A stretch of 20,068 nt of DNA from Ga0077527 sp038106575 (GTDB taxonomy: Bacteria > Pseudomonadota > Gammaproteobacteria > Burkholderiales > SG8-41), in NCBI GenBank assembly GCA_038106575.1, contig JAYOED010000041.1, forward strand, positions 1 through 20,068, given 5' to 3'. Of the stretch, positions 8,365-15,722 are shown one piece after another. The notes beneath the pieces were generated by a model. The model made no database searches. It saw nothing but the letters and a program-made list of their open reading frames with translations, and had not been told where the DNA came from. The stretch's first letter is position 1, and the number at the start of each line of letters is the position of its first letter. Position numbers and translations under genes: made by a program.

Positions 8365-9645
8365 TCAACCGGCGAACATGGCTTCGGCGCAGGCAATGCC
8401 GCTGCGCACCGCGGCTTCGATTGTCGCCGGGTAGTCGCCGGCGGTGTAATCGCCAGCGAGGAAAAAGTTTTTGCGGGCAGTGACGCAAGCAGGGCGGGGA
8501 AGTGCGGGCGTACAGCTGAAGGTCGCGCGCTTCTCGGCGATCACCCGGTGCCATACCAGATTTGGCAGGGCCCCGAAGTTTTTTGCGATATCGGCAACGA
8601 TGCGCTGCGCCAGTGCTTCCTGCTGTTCACCGACCTGCTCTTCGGATACGCTGATCACCGCGCCGATCAATCCGCGCTGGCCGCAGATCGCCTCGCGGTC
8701 GAACAGCCAGTGCGCGGGACTGTTGGTGAGCCCGGTCATCGGCGAGGGCAGGCGCACCGGGCCGTCGAACTGCAGCCATACCGAATGGATGGGTTCGTAT
8801 TGCAACGCTTCGATCTGCGACTTTGCATTTTCCAGCTCTGGAATGCCGGCAAGCAGGGGCGAGGCGCGATGCGGTGCCACTGCGCAGATGACGTGAGTGA
8901 AGTTGCGCACCGCGCCACGAACTTGGAGTGCGAAGCCTGTGCCATCGGCGGTGACCTGTTCGACGGTGGCGCCGCATTCGACACTGCCGCCGCACGCGCG
9001 CACGTAGTCCGCAGCGGGCTTCGGAAAAAGTTGGGTGAGGTCGGTGCGGGCGAGCAGCAGGTCGCTAGCAGCACGTCCTGCGCCGAGGCTGTCACGCAAC
9101 ACATTGAGGAAGACCTGCGCCGAGGCGCGCTGCGGCGGCGTATTAAGCGCGGCTACGCACAGCGGCGCCCATAAATATTCTATTAAAACAACAGGTTGCA
9201 TGTTTTTCTCAAGGAGGGCATGCACACTCATGTCATCATCCAGCCGCCACTGCCGTACCCTCATGGCGTTGATGAAGCGGGCGGCGGCGAGTTTGGATTC
9301 AAAGTTCAAACCTTCCGCGGTGAGTAGCGCCCATGCCACATGCAGCGGCGCGGGCAGTTTCGGCGCGCGCAGTCGGAAACGCCAGTGAATGTGCAGGTCC
9401 AGCGGCAGGTGCAGAAAAGAATTGCGGCCTGGCGCCACGGTGTCGATGAGGCGCAGCGTTTCTGCATACGCGCCGATGAGGATATGCAGGCCGTTGTCGA
9501 GCACGGTTTCGTGGGTGACCACACGCCGCGCGCGGCCGCCAAGCCCCGGCGCTGCTTCGAATACCGTGACCGGAATATTCCGTGCGGCCAGCGTCACAGC
9601 CGCGGCCATGCCGGCGTAGCCGCCGCCGATGATGGCGACGGTCAT
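8365..9645 (-). CDS. hpnE: Hydroxysqualene dehydroxylase HpnE
   Basis: A 426-residue FAD-dependent amine-oxidase/desaturase-fold protein matching the squalene-associated HpnE family. HpnE reductively removes the hydroxyl of hydroxysqualene to give squalene, completing the HpnC/D/E route to hopanoids. The nucleotide-binding GGGYAG is at residues 7-12, with Glu30 for the ribose and GLGGRAR at 34-40. Late motifs include NFFLAGDYTAGDYPATIEAAVRSG, the C-terminal FAD-binding segment. The ATG at 9645 is preferred over an in-frame TTG at 9660, because it lies four bases after the stop of the PrpF-like gene and starts directly at the Rossmann strand. No Shine-Dalgarno is seen, so translation is probably coupled. 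Unusually, it is about 7 kb away from hpnC and hpnD. Confidence 0.88.
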   Translation of the reverse strand: MTVAIIGGGYAGMAAAVTLAARNIPVTVFEAAPGLGGRARRVVTHETVLDNGLHILIGAYAETLRLIDTVAPGRNSFLHLPLDLHIHWRFRLRAPKLPAPLHVAWALLTAEGLNFESKLAAARFINAMRVRQWRLDDDMSVHALLEKNMQPVVLIEYLWAPLCVAALNTPPQRASAQVFLNVLRDSLGAGRAASDLLLARTDLTQLFPKPAADYVRACGGSVECGATVEQVTADGTGFALQVRGAVRNFTHVICAVAPHRASPLLAGIPELENAKSQIEALQYEPIHSVWLQFDGPVRLPSPMTGLTNSPAHWLFDREAICGQRGLIGAVISVSEEQVGEQQEALAQRIVADIAKNFGALPNLVWHRVIAEKRATFSCTPALPRPACVTARKNFFLAGDYTAGDYPATIEAAVRSGIACAEAMFAG

Positions 9646-9649
9646 AGGG

Positions 9650-10765
9650 TCAGGAGGCAACGGCCCGCTTCGCCGCGGTTTTGCCCGGCCACACCTTCGA
9701 CGGTACTATCACGTTGCCTTCGAAAATGCGCCGCGCGGTACGAATCAGCGCGGCACGGCGCAGGTCTTCCCTGCCGTTTGTGAAGTCGGCATCGAGGTCG
9801 ATCAGGATTATGCCCGACGGATGCTCGATTTTCACCAGGCCCTGCGGTGCCGGTTTCAGCGTTGCGACCTGTGCGGCGATGGTGCCGGGGATTGCGCAGG
9901 CAGCGCTAATGCACACTGTGCCGGTTACTGGGTGCGACTTGTGGCAGGTCTCGGGCACGAAATAGCGCGAGGCGATGGTGCCGCCGTTACGCGGCTTCGA
10001 CAGCAGCGCGAGTTTGGGTACGACGTTTCTCGAGACGTCACCCATGCCCATCAGCTGGCCGGCCTTGCGGCGGATCGTTTCCATGCGAGTTGTAAGTTCG
10101 CGGTCCTTGTCGAGTTCGACTGCGGTTTCATGACCGGTCTTGCCCATGTCTTCGGCGCGCATCATCACCAGCGGCATAGTGATGTCTACGCAGCTCACTT
10201 TGACGCCATCGATGAAGTCGAGCGGTTTGCCGGTCGGCAGCATCTTGCCGGTGACTGCGCCGATCGCGCTCTGGAAGTTGATGCCGACCGGCGCGGCGGT
10301 GCCGTTGACACCGTCGATGGCCGCATTGCCTTCATATTCGACTCTGCGCCCGGGGGTCTGCACGATGGCTTCGACCAGCGCACCGGTGTTGATACTGTGG
10401 ATACGCACTCTGGTTTCACCGTCCTGCGCAGGTACCAGCCCGGCGTCGATGGAGAAGGGGCCGACGGCGACCAGCATGTTGCCGCAGGTTGGTTTGGTAT
10501 CGACGAACTTTTCGTGGATCTGCACCTGCGCGAAGAAATAATCGATGTCGGCATCGGGCCGCTTCGACTTGCTGATCATCGCTACCTTGCTGGTCACCGA
10601 ATGCGAACCGCCGATGCCGTCGACCTGGATTTCGTGCGGCGACCCCATGATCGCCAGCAGCACTTCATCGCGGGTCGCCGCGTCGGAGGGCAGGTCGTCA
10701 AGGAGCAGGAAAGGTCCTCGCGAGGTGCCGCCGCGCATGATGACGCAGGGGATTTTGGTTTGCAT
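9650..10765 (-). CDS. PrpF/GalD-like isomerase (4-oxalomesaconate tautomerase-like)
   Basis: A 371-residue PrpF-family protein of the diaminopimelate-epimerase fold. Known members isomerise small unsaturated di- and tricarboxylic acids: PrpF acts on aconitate-type methyl acids, GalD on 4-oxalomesaconate in gallate breakdown. The family opening MRGGTSRGPFLLLDDLP is at residues 10-26, GSPHEIQVDGIGG at 41-53, and TCGNM with a candidate catalytic Cys94 at 93-97. SHPVTGTVCISAAC (277-290) carries another conserved cysteine region. The N-terminal form (MRGGTSRGPF, IMGSP) looks closer to GalD than to PrpF, but the substrate is unknown. GAGGAG stands upstream of the ATG. It is followed after four bases by hpnE. 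No gallate dioxygenase or methylcitrate genes are in the window to settle the role. Confidence 0.85.
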   Translation of the reverse strand: MQTKIPCVIMRGGTSRGPFLLLDDLPSDAATRDEVLLAIMGSPHEIQVDGIGGSHSVTSKVAMISKSKRPDADIDYFFAQVQIHEKFVDTKPTCGNMLVAVGPFSIDAGLVPAQDGETRVRIHSINTGALVEAIVQTPGRRVEYEGNAAIDGVNGTAAPVGINFQSAIGAVTGKMLPTGKPLDFIDGVKVSCVDITMPLVMMRAEDMGKTGHETAVELDKDRELTTRMETIRRKAGQLMGMGDVSRNVVPKLALLSKPRNGGTIASRYFVPETCHKSHPVTGTVCISAACAIPGTIAAQVATLKPAPQGLVKIEHPSGIILIDLDADFTNGREDLRRAALIRTARRIFEGNVIVPSKVWPGKTAAKRAVAS

Positions 10766-10846
10766 GTTCGACTCCTCGTCGCCGCTGGCGACTTTAGCTG
10801 CATTAATTATAGAGCGAGGAGTGGAACTGTTCGAATCCCTGGAGGA

Positions 10847-11410
10847 TTAACCCTTGATTGGATTCACACCCCCGCAATTGCTCGAGATGAATTTACGTTG
10901 TGCATCCATGGTCATAGGGCCCTAGTGGCAGCCGGTCATTTTCATGTGCATGGTGCAGGACTAGGGGTTGTGAAGCGTGACGGTGCCTTCGCCGCTGGAG
11001 GGCAAGTTAGTACAGGTGAATTTGAATTTAGTGGTGTTGCCGCTGCGCTGGAATTGTTCATGCTTGTAGTCACTGCGCTGGGCTGGCGCTTCGTTGCGGG
11101 AGGCTATTTCCTTGGTGACGCAGATGCGCACACTAATGCCGCCGCCCGCACTGGGACTCATGTTGACGCCTTGTTTGGTCATCAGCTCCTGCACCATCTT
11201 GTGCTGTTCGGGTGGCATAGACGCCATTTGCTATTGCATCTGCGCCTGGGCAGCGGTGATTTACGCACCCTGTTCTCCGCCCATCCTGTTCTGGACTTCC
11301 CACATGCTGGGCTTCATGTTCTGTGCGGCGGCGGGGAGCGAGATCAGCGCGGCGCCGAGGATGGCAGCGAGATGCTGGGTCGCATTACGGACTGTCGGGA
11401 AGGTGGTCAT
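10847..11410 (-). pseudogene. DUF3617 family secreted protein with four in-frame stops
   Basis: One continuous reading frame shows a DUF3617-type protein from start to end but contains four stop codons: TAA (11261-11263), TAG (11231-11233), TAG (10961-10963) and TAG (10922-10924). The ATG at 11408-11410 has AGGAG upstream. A signal peptide follows (hydrophobic AAILGAALISLPAAAQ), then NMKPSMWEVQNRMGG. After the second stop comes MASMPPEQHKMVQELMTKQG, then CVTKEIASRNEAPAQ, FKFTCTNLPSSGEG, and finally MTMDAQRKFISSNCGGVNP before the true TAA at 10847-10849. No frameshift is needed. The first two stops replace positions where glutamine would fit (QMQ-stop-QM), consistent with C-to-T changes at CAA or CAG. 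Function of DUF3617 proteins is unknown. The gene is almost certainly inactive. Confidence 0.8.
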
Positions 11411-11586
11411 GTCGTGCTCCTGTAAGCAGGGGGGATGCAGCACGGAAACATTCCAGCGCCGATTGCGCAGCCCATATGTTGATCTGCCGCAATGCCGGCG
11501 GGGATTACGCGGTATGCTCCTGTCGTACCGTCCCGGCTGTCACCACGCCGCGACAGCAGCCACAAAACAGAACAAGGAGAGGATTC

Positions 11587-12483
11587 ATGGCGCAGGCAGC
11601 CACCATACCCGTTGCTCAGAACGTTCCCGACCTCGGTTACCGCGCAGTGCCGGACATTTTCACGCTGCCCGAGGGTGTGAATACCGGGCCGTGCTCTGCG
11701 GTGGCGGTGCGCAAAAACGGCAACATCCTGATCTTCACGCGTAGTGAACACGTGCTGATGGAATTCAATCCGCAGGGCATGTACCTGCGTTCGCTGGGCC
11801 GCGGCCTATTCGACAATCCGCACGGCCTGCGGCTCGACCCCGAAGGCAACATCTGGGTCACCGACACCGTCGCGCACATCGTGGTGAAGATGAACGCCGA
11901 GGGTCGCATCCTGATGGTGCTAGGCGTGAAGGGCCGCGCCACCGACTGGCACCAGGCCGGGCACCTGCGCTGTTTCAACGAGCCCAACGACATTGCCTTC
12001 GGGCCGAAGGGCGAGGTTTACATCACGCAGGGCCACGGCAAGGGCGAGTCGCGCGTGCTCAAGTTCGACAAGGACGGAGATTTCCTCACCACCTGGGGCG
12101 GGACCGGCAAGGGGCAGGGTGAATTCGATCAGCCCCATGCGGTGATCGTCGACAGCAAAGGGCTGGTCTATATCGCCGACCGTTCTAACCAGCGCATCCA
12201 GGTGTTCGATGCCGATGGAAAATATCTGCGTGAGAAACAGCATCCGGGCACACCCTGCGGGCTTGATTGGTGCGGCGACCGCAAGCACATCATGATGGCG
12301 CACGGTCACACCGGCCGCATCATGAAGCTCGACATGGATCTCAATCTGCTTGCCGCAACCGGCGGTCAGGGCAAGGGTCCGAACCGTTACGGTGAAGCGC
12401 ATTACATCACGCTGGATGCGCAGGACAATATCTATATCGCTGACACGCTGAACTGGAATGTGCAGAAGCTGGTGCGCAACTGA
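11587..12483 (+). CDS. NHL-repeat β-propeller protein
   Basis: A 298-residue protein composed of NHL-type repeats, predicted to fold as a six-bladed β-propeller. It resembles the peptidyl-α-hydroxyglycine α-amidating lyase-like group. Repeat signatures recur: NPHGLRLDPEGNIWVTD, NEPNDIAFGPKGEVYITQ, QPHAVIVDSKGLVYIAD followed by RSNQRIQVFD, and ITLDAQDNIYIADT near the end. No signal peptide or membrane helix is seen, so it is probably cytoplasmic. The start is the ATG at 11587, preceded by AAGGAGAGG; the longer upstream open frame does not resemble the family. It lies 60 bases before the GMC oxidoreductase on the same strand, so the two may work on the same substrate. NHL propellers can be enzymes (lactonase- or lyase-like) or binding scaffolds; the sequence does not decide. 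Confidence 0.85.
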   Translation: MAQAATIPVAQNVPDLGYRAVPDIFTLPEGVNTGPCSAVAVRKNGNILIFTRSEHVLMEFNPQGMYLRSLGRGLFDNPHGLRLDPEGNIWVTDTVAHIVVKMNAEGRILMVLGVKGRATDWHQAGHLRCFNEPNDIAFGPKGEVYITQGHGKGESRVLKFDKDGDFLTTWGGTGKGQGEFDQPHAVIVDSKGLVYIADRSNQRIQVFDADGKYLREKQHPGTPCGLDWCGDRKHIMMAHGHTGRIMKLDMDLNLLAATGGQGKGPNRYGEAHYITLDAQDNIYIADTLNWNVQKLVRN

Positions 12484-12505
12484 AAGGCCCGCGCAGGCGA
12501 TGAAT

Positions 12506-12543
12506 AGCATAAGTATATATTCTAATTAATATTTTTTTGTATC
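12506..12543 (+). promoter_or_regulatory. AT-rich leader of the GMC gene, possible promoter
   Basis: A run of about 38 bases made almost entirely of A and T sits just before the GMC ATG in an otherwise GC-rich region. It contains several TATA-like hexamers (for example TATATT) but no clear -35 box and no Shine-Dalgarno. A weak AT-only hairpin followed by seven T could also form. It may be a promoter or an untranslated leader; nothing is certain. Confidence 0.3.
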
Positions 12544-14148
12544 ATGACCGATCGTTGGGATTACGTGATCGTCGGCGCCGGCAGCGCTGGCTGTGTGCTG
12601 GCGAATCGACTGTCCGCCGATCCCGATGTGTCGGTGCTGTTGATCGAAGCTGGTGGCAAGGACAATTGGCACTGGATCCATATTCCAGTCGGCTATCTCT
12701 ACTGCATCGGCAATCCGAAAACCGACTGGTGCTACAAGACCGAGCCCGAAGCGGGATTGAACGGCCGGGTTATCAACTATCCGCGCGGCAAGGTGCTTGG
12801 CGGTTCGTCGTCGATCAACGCGATGCTCTACCTGCGCGGCCAAGCGCGTGATTACGACGAATGGGCGCAACTTACCGGCGACAGCGGCTGGGCGTGGCAG
12901 CATGTGCTGCCGACCTTCATGGATGTCGAGGATCACTGGCGCGGCGGTGACGAGAAGCACGGCAACAGCGGCGAGCTGCGCGTGGAAACGCCGCGGGTAC
13001 AGTGGGACCTGATGGAATCCTTCAAGGAGGCCGCGGTCGAGTCAGGTATCCCCGCGACCGAGGATTTCAACCGCGGCGACAACTTCGGCGTGTCACGCTT
13101 CGAGGTGACGCAAAAAGAAGGCCGGCGCTGGAGTGCGGCGCGCGCCTTCCTCGACCCGGCCAAAGAGCGCTCCAATCTGACCATCGTGACCGGTGCACTG
13201 GTGAAGAAGCTGCGCATTGACAGCCGACGCGTCAGTGGTGTCGAATATTTTGAAGGCAAGCAGGAGCAGTTCGCCTCGGCAAAACGTGAGGTGATCCTCT
13301 CCGCCGGCGCCATCGGCAGCCCGCAGATCTTGCAGCTGTCGGGCATAGGGCCCTCATTGTTGTTACAGAAGCACGGTATCCCGGTGGTGCAGGATCTGCC
13401 AGTGGGTGAGAACCTGCATGACCATCTGCAGTTGCGGCTGGTATTCAAGGTGCAGAACGCGTTGACGCTGAACACGCTGCTCGATTCGTGGCGGGCGAAA
13501 GCGAAGATGGCGCTGGAATATGCGTTGCACCGCACCGGCCCGCTGACCATGCCGCCGTCGCAGATCGGCGCATTCGCTAAATCTGATCCCACGCAGGCGA
13601 CACCCAACCTCGAATATCACGTGCAGCCGATTTCGTTGGACCGTTTCGGCGTGCCGCCGCACAAGTTTCCGGCGTTTACCGCAAGCGTGTGCAACCTGCG
13701 GCCGACCTCTCGCGGCCATGTGCGCATCACCTCCGCTGATCCGCGCGCCTATCCGGCGATTGCGCCGAATTACCTGTCGACCGACGAGGATCGCAAAGTC
13801 GCGGCCGACGCGATCCGCCTGACTCGGCGCATCGTCAACGAATCAGCTGCGCTGAAGCCCTACCAGCCGGAGGAATTCATGCCGGGGACGCGGTTCCAGA
13901 CCGAGGAAGAACTGGTCAAGGCTGCGGGTGACATTGGCACCACGATTTTCCATCCGGTGGGCACCTGCAAGATGGGCCGTGCAGATGATGTAAGCGCGGT
14001 GGTTGATCCGCAGTTCCGGGTGCGCGGCATCGAAGGCCTGCGGGTGATCGACGCCTCGATCATGCCGACTATTACCTCCGGTAACACCAATGCGCCGACC
14101 ATCATGATCGCCGAGCGCGCGAGCCGTCTGTTGCGCGCGGAGCGCTGA
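12544..14148 (+). CDS. GMC family FAD-dependent oxidoreductase (choline dehydrogenase-like)
   Basis: A 534-residue glucose-methanol-choline oxidoreductase, oxidising an alcohol (or polyol) with FAD. GAGSAG at 11-16 binds the FAD ADP part, and Glu35 (IEAGG) the ribose. GMC signature 1 is PRGKVLGGSSSINAM (80-94) and signature 2 is GAIGSPQILQLSGIGP (255-270). The catalytic His470 lies in FHPVGTCKMG and the paired Asn513 in SGNTNAPT, the His/Asn type seen in choline and alcohol dehydrogenases. No signal peptide is seen. Substrate is not choline by necessity: no betB or betI neighbour is present. It follows the NHL gene and ends at a strong terminator shared with the Bug gene. The 5' leader is AT-rich and lacks a Shine-Dalgarno. 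Confidence 0.93.
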   Translation: MTDRWDYVIVGAGSAGCVLANRLSADPDVSVLLIEAGGKDNWHWIHIPVGYLYCIGNPKTDWCYKTEPEAGLNGRVINYPRGKVLGGSSSINAMLYLRGQARDYDEWAQLTGDSGWAWQHVLPTFMDVEDHWRGGDEKHGNSGELRVETPRVQWDLMESFKEAAVESGIPATEDFNRGDNFGVSRFEVTQKEGRRWSAARAFLDPAKERSNLTIVTGALVKKLRIDSRRVSGVEYFEGKQEQFASAKREVILSAGAIGSPQILQLSGIGPSLLLQKHGIPVVQDLPVGENLHDHLQLRLVFKVQNALTLNTLLDSWRAKAKMALEYALHRTGPLTMPPSQIGAFAKSDPTQATPNLEYHVQPISLDRFGVPPHKFPAFTASVCNLRPTSRGHVRITSADPRAYPAIAPNYLSTDEDRKVAADAIRLTRRIVNESAALKPYQPEEFMPGTRFQTEEELVKAAGDIGTTIFHPVGTCKMGRADDVSAVVDPQFRVRGIEGLRVIDASIMPTITSGNTNAPTIMIAERASRLLRAER

Positions 14149-14166
14149 GAAAAATCCTGTTTAGTC

Positions 14167-14198
14167 AAAAAAACGGCGCCCGCAGGCGCCGTTTTTTT
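14167..14198. terminator. Bidirectional intrinsic terminator
   Basis: A perfect inverted repeat (AAAAAAACGGCGCC, loop CGCA, GGCGCCGTTTTTTT) forms a GC-rich stem flanked by seven A and seven T. It can end transcripts from both sides: the GMC gene on the plus strand (stop at 14148) and the Bug gene on the minus strand (stop at 14210). Confidence 0.93.
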
Positions 14199-14209
14199 GA
14201 GGTTGATCG

Positions 14210-15184
14210 CTACCTCAGACTGATTTTCGCCTCTTTGGCTACCTGTTTCCACTGGATGATTTCATTGTGGATCTGCTTGCGGAAGTCCCCGGGCGTGATG
14301 GTGATTGGGGTCGCAGCGTAGCTGAGCAGCCATTTCTTGGTGTCTTCCTCGGCAAGTGCCAAATTGAGTTCCTTTGTCACCCGTGCCAGGCGGTTTTTGG
14401 GTATTCCGGTGGGTGCGGCGTACCCCCACCAGATGTCGACGTTGTAATCGGGGAAACCCGATTCGGCGACCGTGGGCACATCCGGCACCACCGCGCTGCG
14501 CTTGGCGGAGCCGACAGCCAGCAGCTTGAGGCGCCCGGCACGAACATGCGGCAGAGTCTGGGTCACCGAGCTGAACATGACCGGTATGTTGCCCGCCATC
14601 ACGTCGGTCATCGCCGGACCGCCGCCCTTGTAGGCGACATGCTGCATGTTGATTTTTGCAACACGGTTAAACAGTACTCCGCCAAAGTGATTGATGCCGC
14701 CAGTGCCGGTTGAAGCAAAGTTCAATCCGCCGGGTGTTGATTTAGCTGCGGCCACTAGATCGGCGAGTTTCCTGTAGCGGCCCTTGGGACTGACAACAAG
14801 GCAATTGGGTGCCGAGGCGACCAGGCTAATCGGATCGAAGGATTTTTCGACGTCGTAGGGCAGTTTGCGTACTGCTGCGTTGAGCATCCAGGACACCGAG
14901 ACGAAGAGCAGGGTGTAGCCGTCTGACGGAGCTTCTGCAGCCAACTGCGCACCGATGATGCCGCTGCCGCCGCCGCGGTTGTCGATCACGAATTGCTGAC
15001 CCATGCGGTTGGTCAGCTTGTTGCCAAGGTAACGACTCAGAATGTCGTTGCTGCCGCCGGGTGGGAAGGGCACGATGACACGGATCGGGCGATCAGGATA
15101 ATTGTCGGCCGCAATTGACGCGAAGGGAGCCATTACAACAACGGCGCCCAGTAGGGCGTGACTCAACAGCTTGTAGGGGTTCAT
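14210..15184 (-). CDS. Bug family periplasmic solute-binding protein (TTT-type receptor)
   Basis: A 324-residue Bug/TctC-family receptor that would bind a carboxylate or similar ligand in the periplasm. An N-terminal signal peptide (about 1-26, hydrophobic LLGAVVVMAPFASIAA with cleavage before DNYPD) is followed by the family hallmark RPIRVIVPFPPGGSNDILSR. Further hallmarks are NRGGGSGIIGAQLAAEAPSDGYTLLF, LNFASTGTGGINHFGG, VAYKGGGPAMTDVMAGNIPVMF and GRLKLLAVGSAKRS. GAGGAG lies upstream of the ATG at 15184. No TctA/TctB membrane genes are adjacent, so it is an orphan receptor as is usual for Bug proteins. It lies 182 bases after the ABM gene and may have its own promoter. Ligand is unknown; the neighbouring oxidoreductases suggest it supplies or senses their substrate. 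Confidence 0.94.
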   Translation of the reverse strand: MNPYKLLSHALLGAVVVMAPFASIAADNYPDRPIRVIVPFPPGGSNDILSRYLGNKLTNRMGQQFVIDNRGGGSGIIGAQLAAEAPSDGYTLLFVSVSWMLNAAVRKLPYDVEKSFDPISLVASAPNCLVVSPKGRYRKLADLVAAAKSTPGGLNFASTGTGGINHFGGVLFNRVAKINMQHVAYKGGGPAMTDVMAGNIPVMFSSVTQTLPHVRAGRLKLLAVGSAKRSAVVPDVPTVAESGFPDYNVDIWWGYAAPTGIPKNRLARVTKELNLALAEEDTKKWLLSYAATPITITPGDFRKQIHNEIIQWKQVAKEAKISLR

Positions 15185-15206
15185 GCAGGTCTCTCCTCGT
15201 CTCTGG

Positions 15207-15217
15207 CCACGTCGTGG
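15207..15217. promoter_or_regulatory. Perfect 11-bp palindrome upstream of the Bug gene
   Basis: CCACG-T-CGTGG lies 22 bases before the Bug ATG, and a related imperfect copy (CCACGAGATGG at 15321-15331) lies 114 bases further upstream. The pair could be an operator, but no regulator gene is present and chance is possible. Confidence 0.3.
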
Positions 15218-15366
15218 TGGCTTAGTTTTTTATGGGCGCTAATTACCTCATCCCAGGGCAGATGCATGCGCCCGGGAAAAGCCGCCCTCCGTGTCTCAGT
15301 CCACAGGTTAACACGAACATCCACGAGATGGACAACACTGCAAATAGATAACATGGCTATAGGGGG

Positions 15367-15711
15367 CTAGCCGTGCTGCTGGCGGCTGTCTCCGGGAGCC
15401 TGCGCTCGGTCAGTCATGCCGTAGTCACGGATCACGGAAGCCACCCGCAAGCGGTAATTGTTGAAGATGCCGTTGCGTCCTTTTGTCTGCGCCGCGCGGT
15501 GTTGTTCGAGCGCCCGCCATTGCGTAACAGCAGCCTCATCGCGAAACACGGACAGTGACAGGATTTTTCCCGGCTCGGTCAGGCTTTCGAAGCGCTCGAT
15601 CGATATGAAGCCGTCAACCTGTTCGAGCAGCGGTCGCAGGCCGGCGGCGATATCGAGATAGTCCTGCTTGCGGCTTTCAGTCGGCCATACCTCGAAAATG
15701 ATGGCAATCAT
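15367..15711 (-). CDS. Antibiotic biosynthesis monooxygenase (ABM) domain protein
   Basis: A 114-residue small protein of the dimeric α/β-barrel (ABM-like) superfamily. Typical segments are MIAIIFEVWP at the start, YLDIAAGLRPLLEQVDGFISIERFESL in the first half, and ILSLSVFRDEAAVTQWRALEQHRAAQ in the second. Such proteins can act as cofactor-free monooxygenases on quinol-like substrates, as haem-degrading enzymes or as stress proteins, so the fold does not fix the function. It is directly downstream of the SDR gene (11 bases between stop and start). Its Shine-Dalgarno-like TAGGAA overlaps the SDR stop codon, which implies coupled translation. A role together with the SDR on the same compound is inference. 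Confidence 0.8.
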   Translation of the reverse strand: MIAIIFEVWPTESRKQDYLDIAAGLRPLLEQVDGFISIERFESLTEPGKILSLSVFRDEAAVTQWRALEQHRAAQTKGRNGIFNNYRLRVASVIRDYGMTDRAQAPGDSRQQHG

Positions 15712-15722
15712 GATGGCTGTTC

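Noticed and set aside
10922..11263. Stop-codon recoding (TAG as glutamine) to explain the DUF3617 gene
   Set aside because: TAG ends the Bug, ABM and SDR genes at the right places, and one of the internal stops is TAA, so decay is the simpler explanation.
9629..11425. A 598-codon open frame on the plus strand opposite the PrpF-like gene
   Set aside because: It is rich in His, Gly, Asp and Ala without any family motif, and runs through PrpF (-) and the DUF3617 remnant. The minus-strand frames carry clear family signatures, so this is an antisense shadow common in GC-rich DNA.
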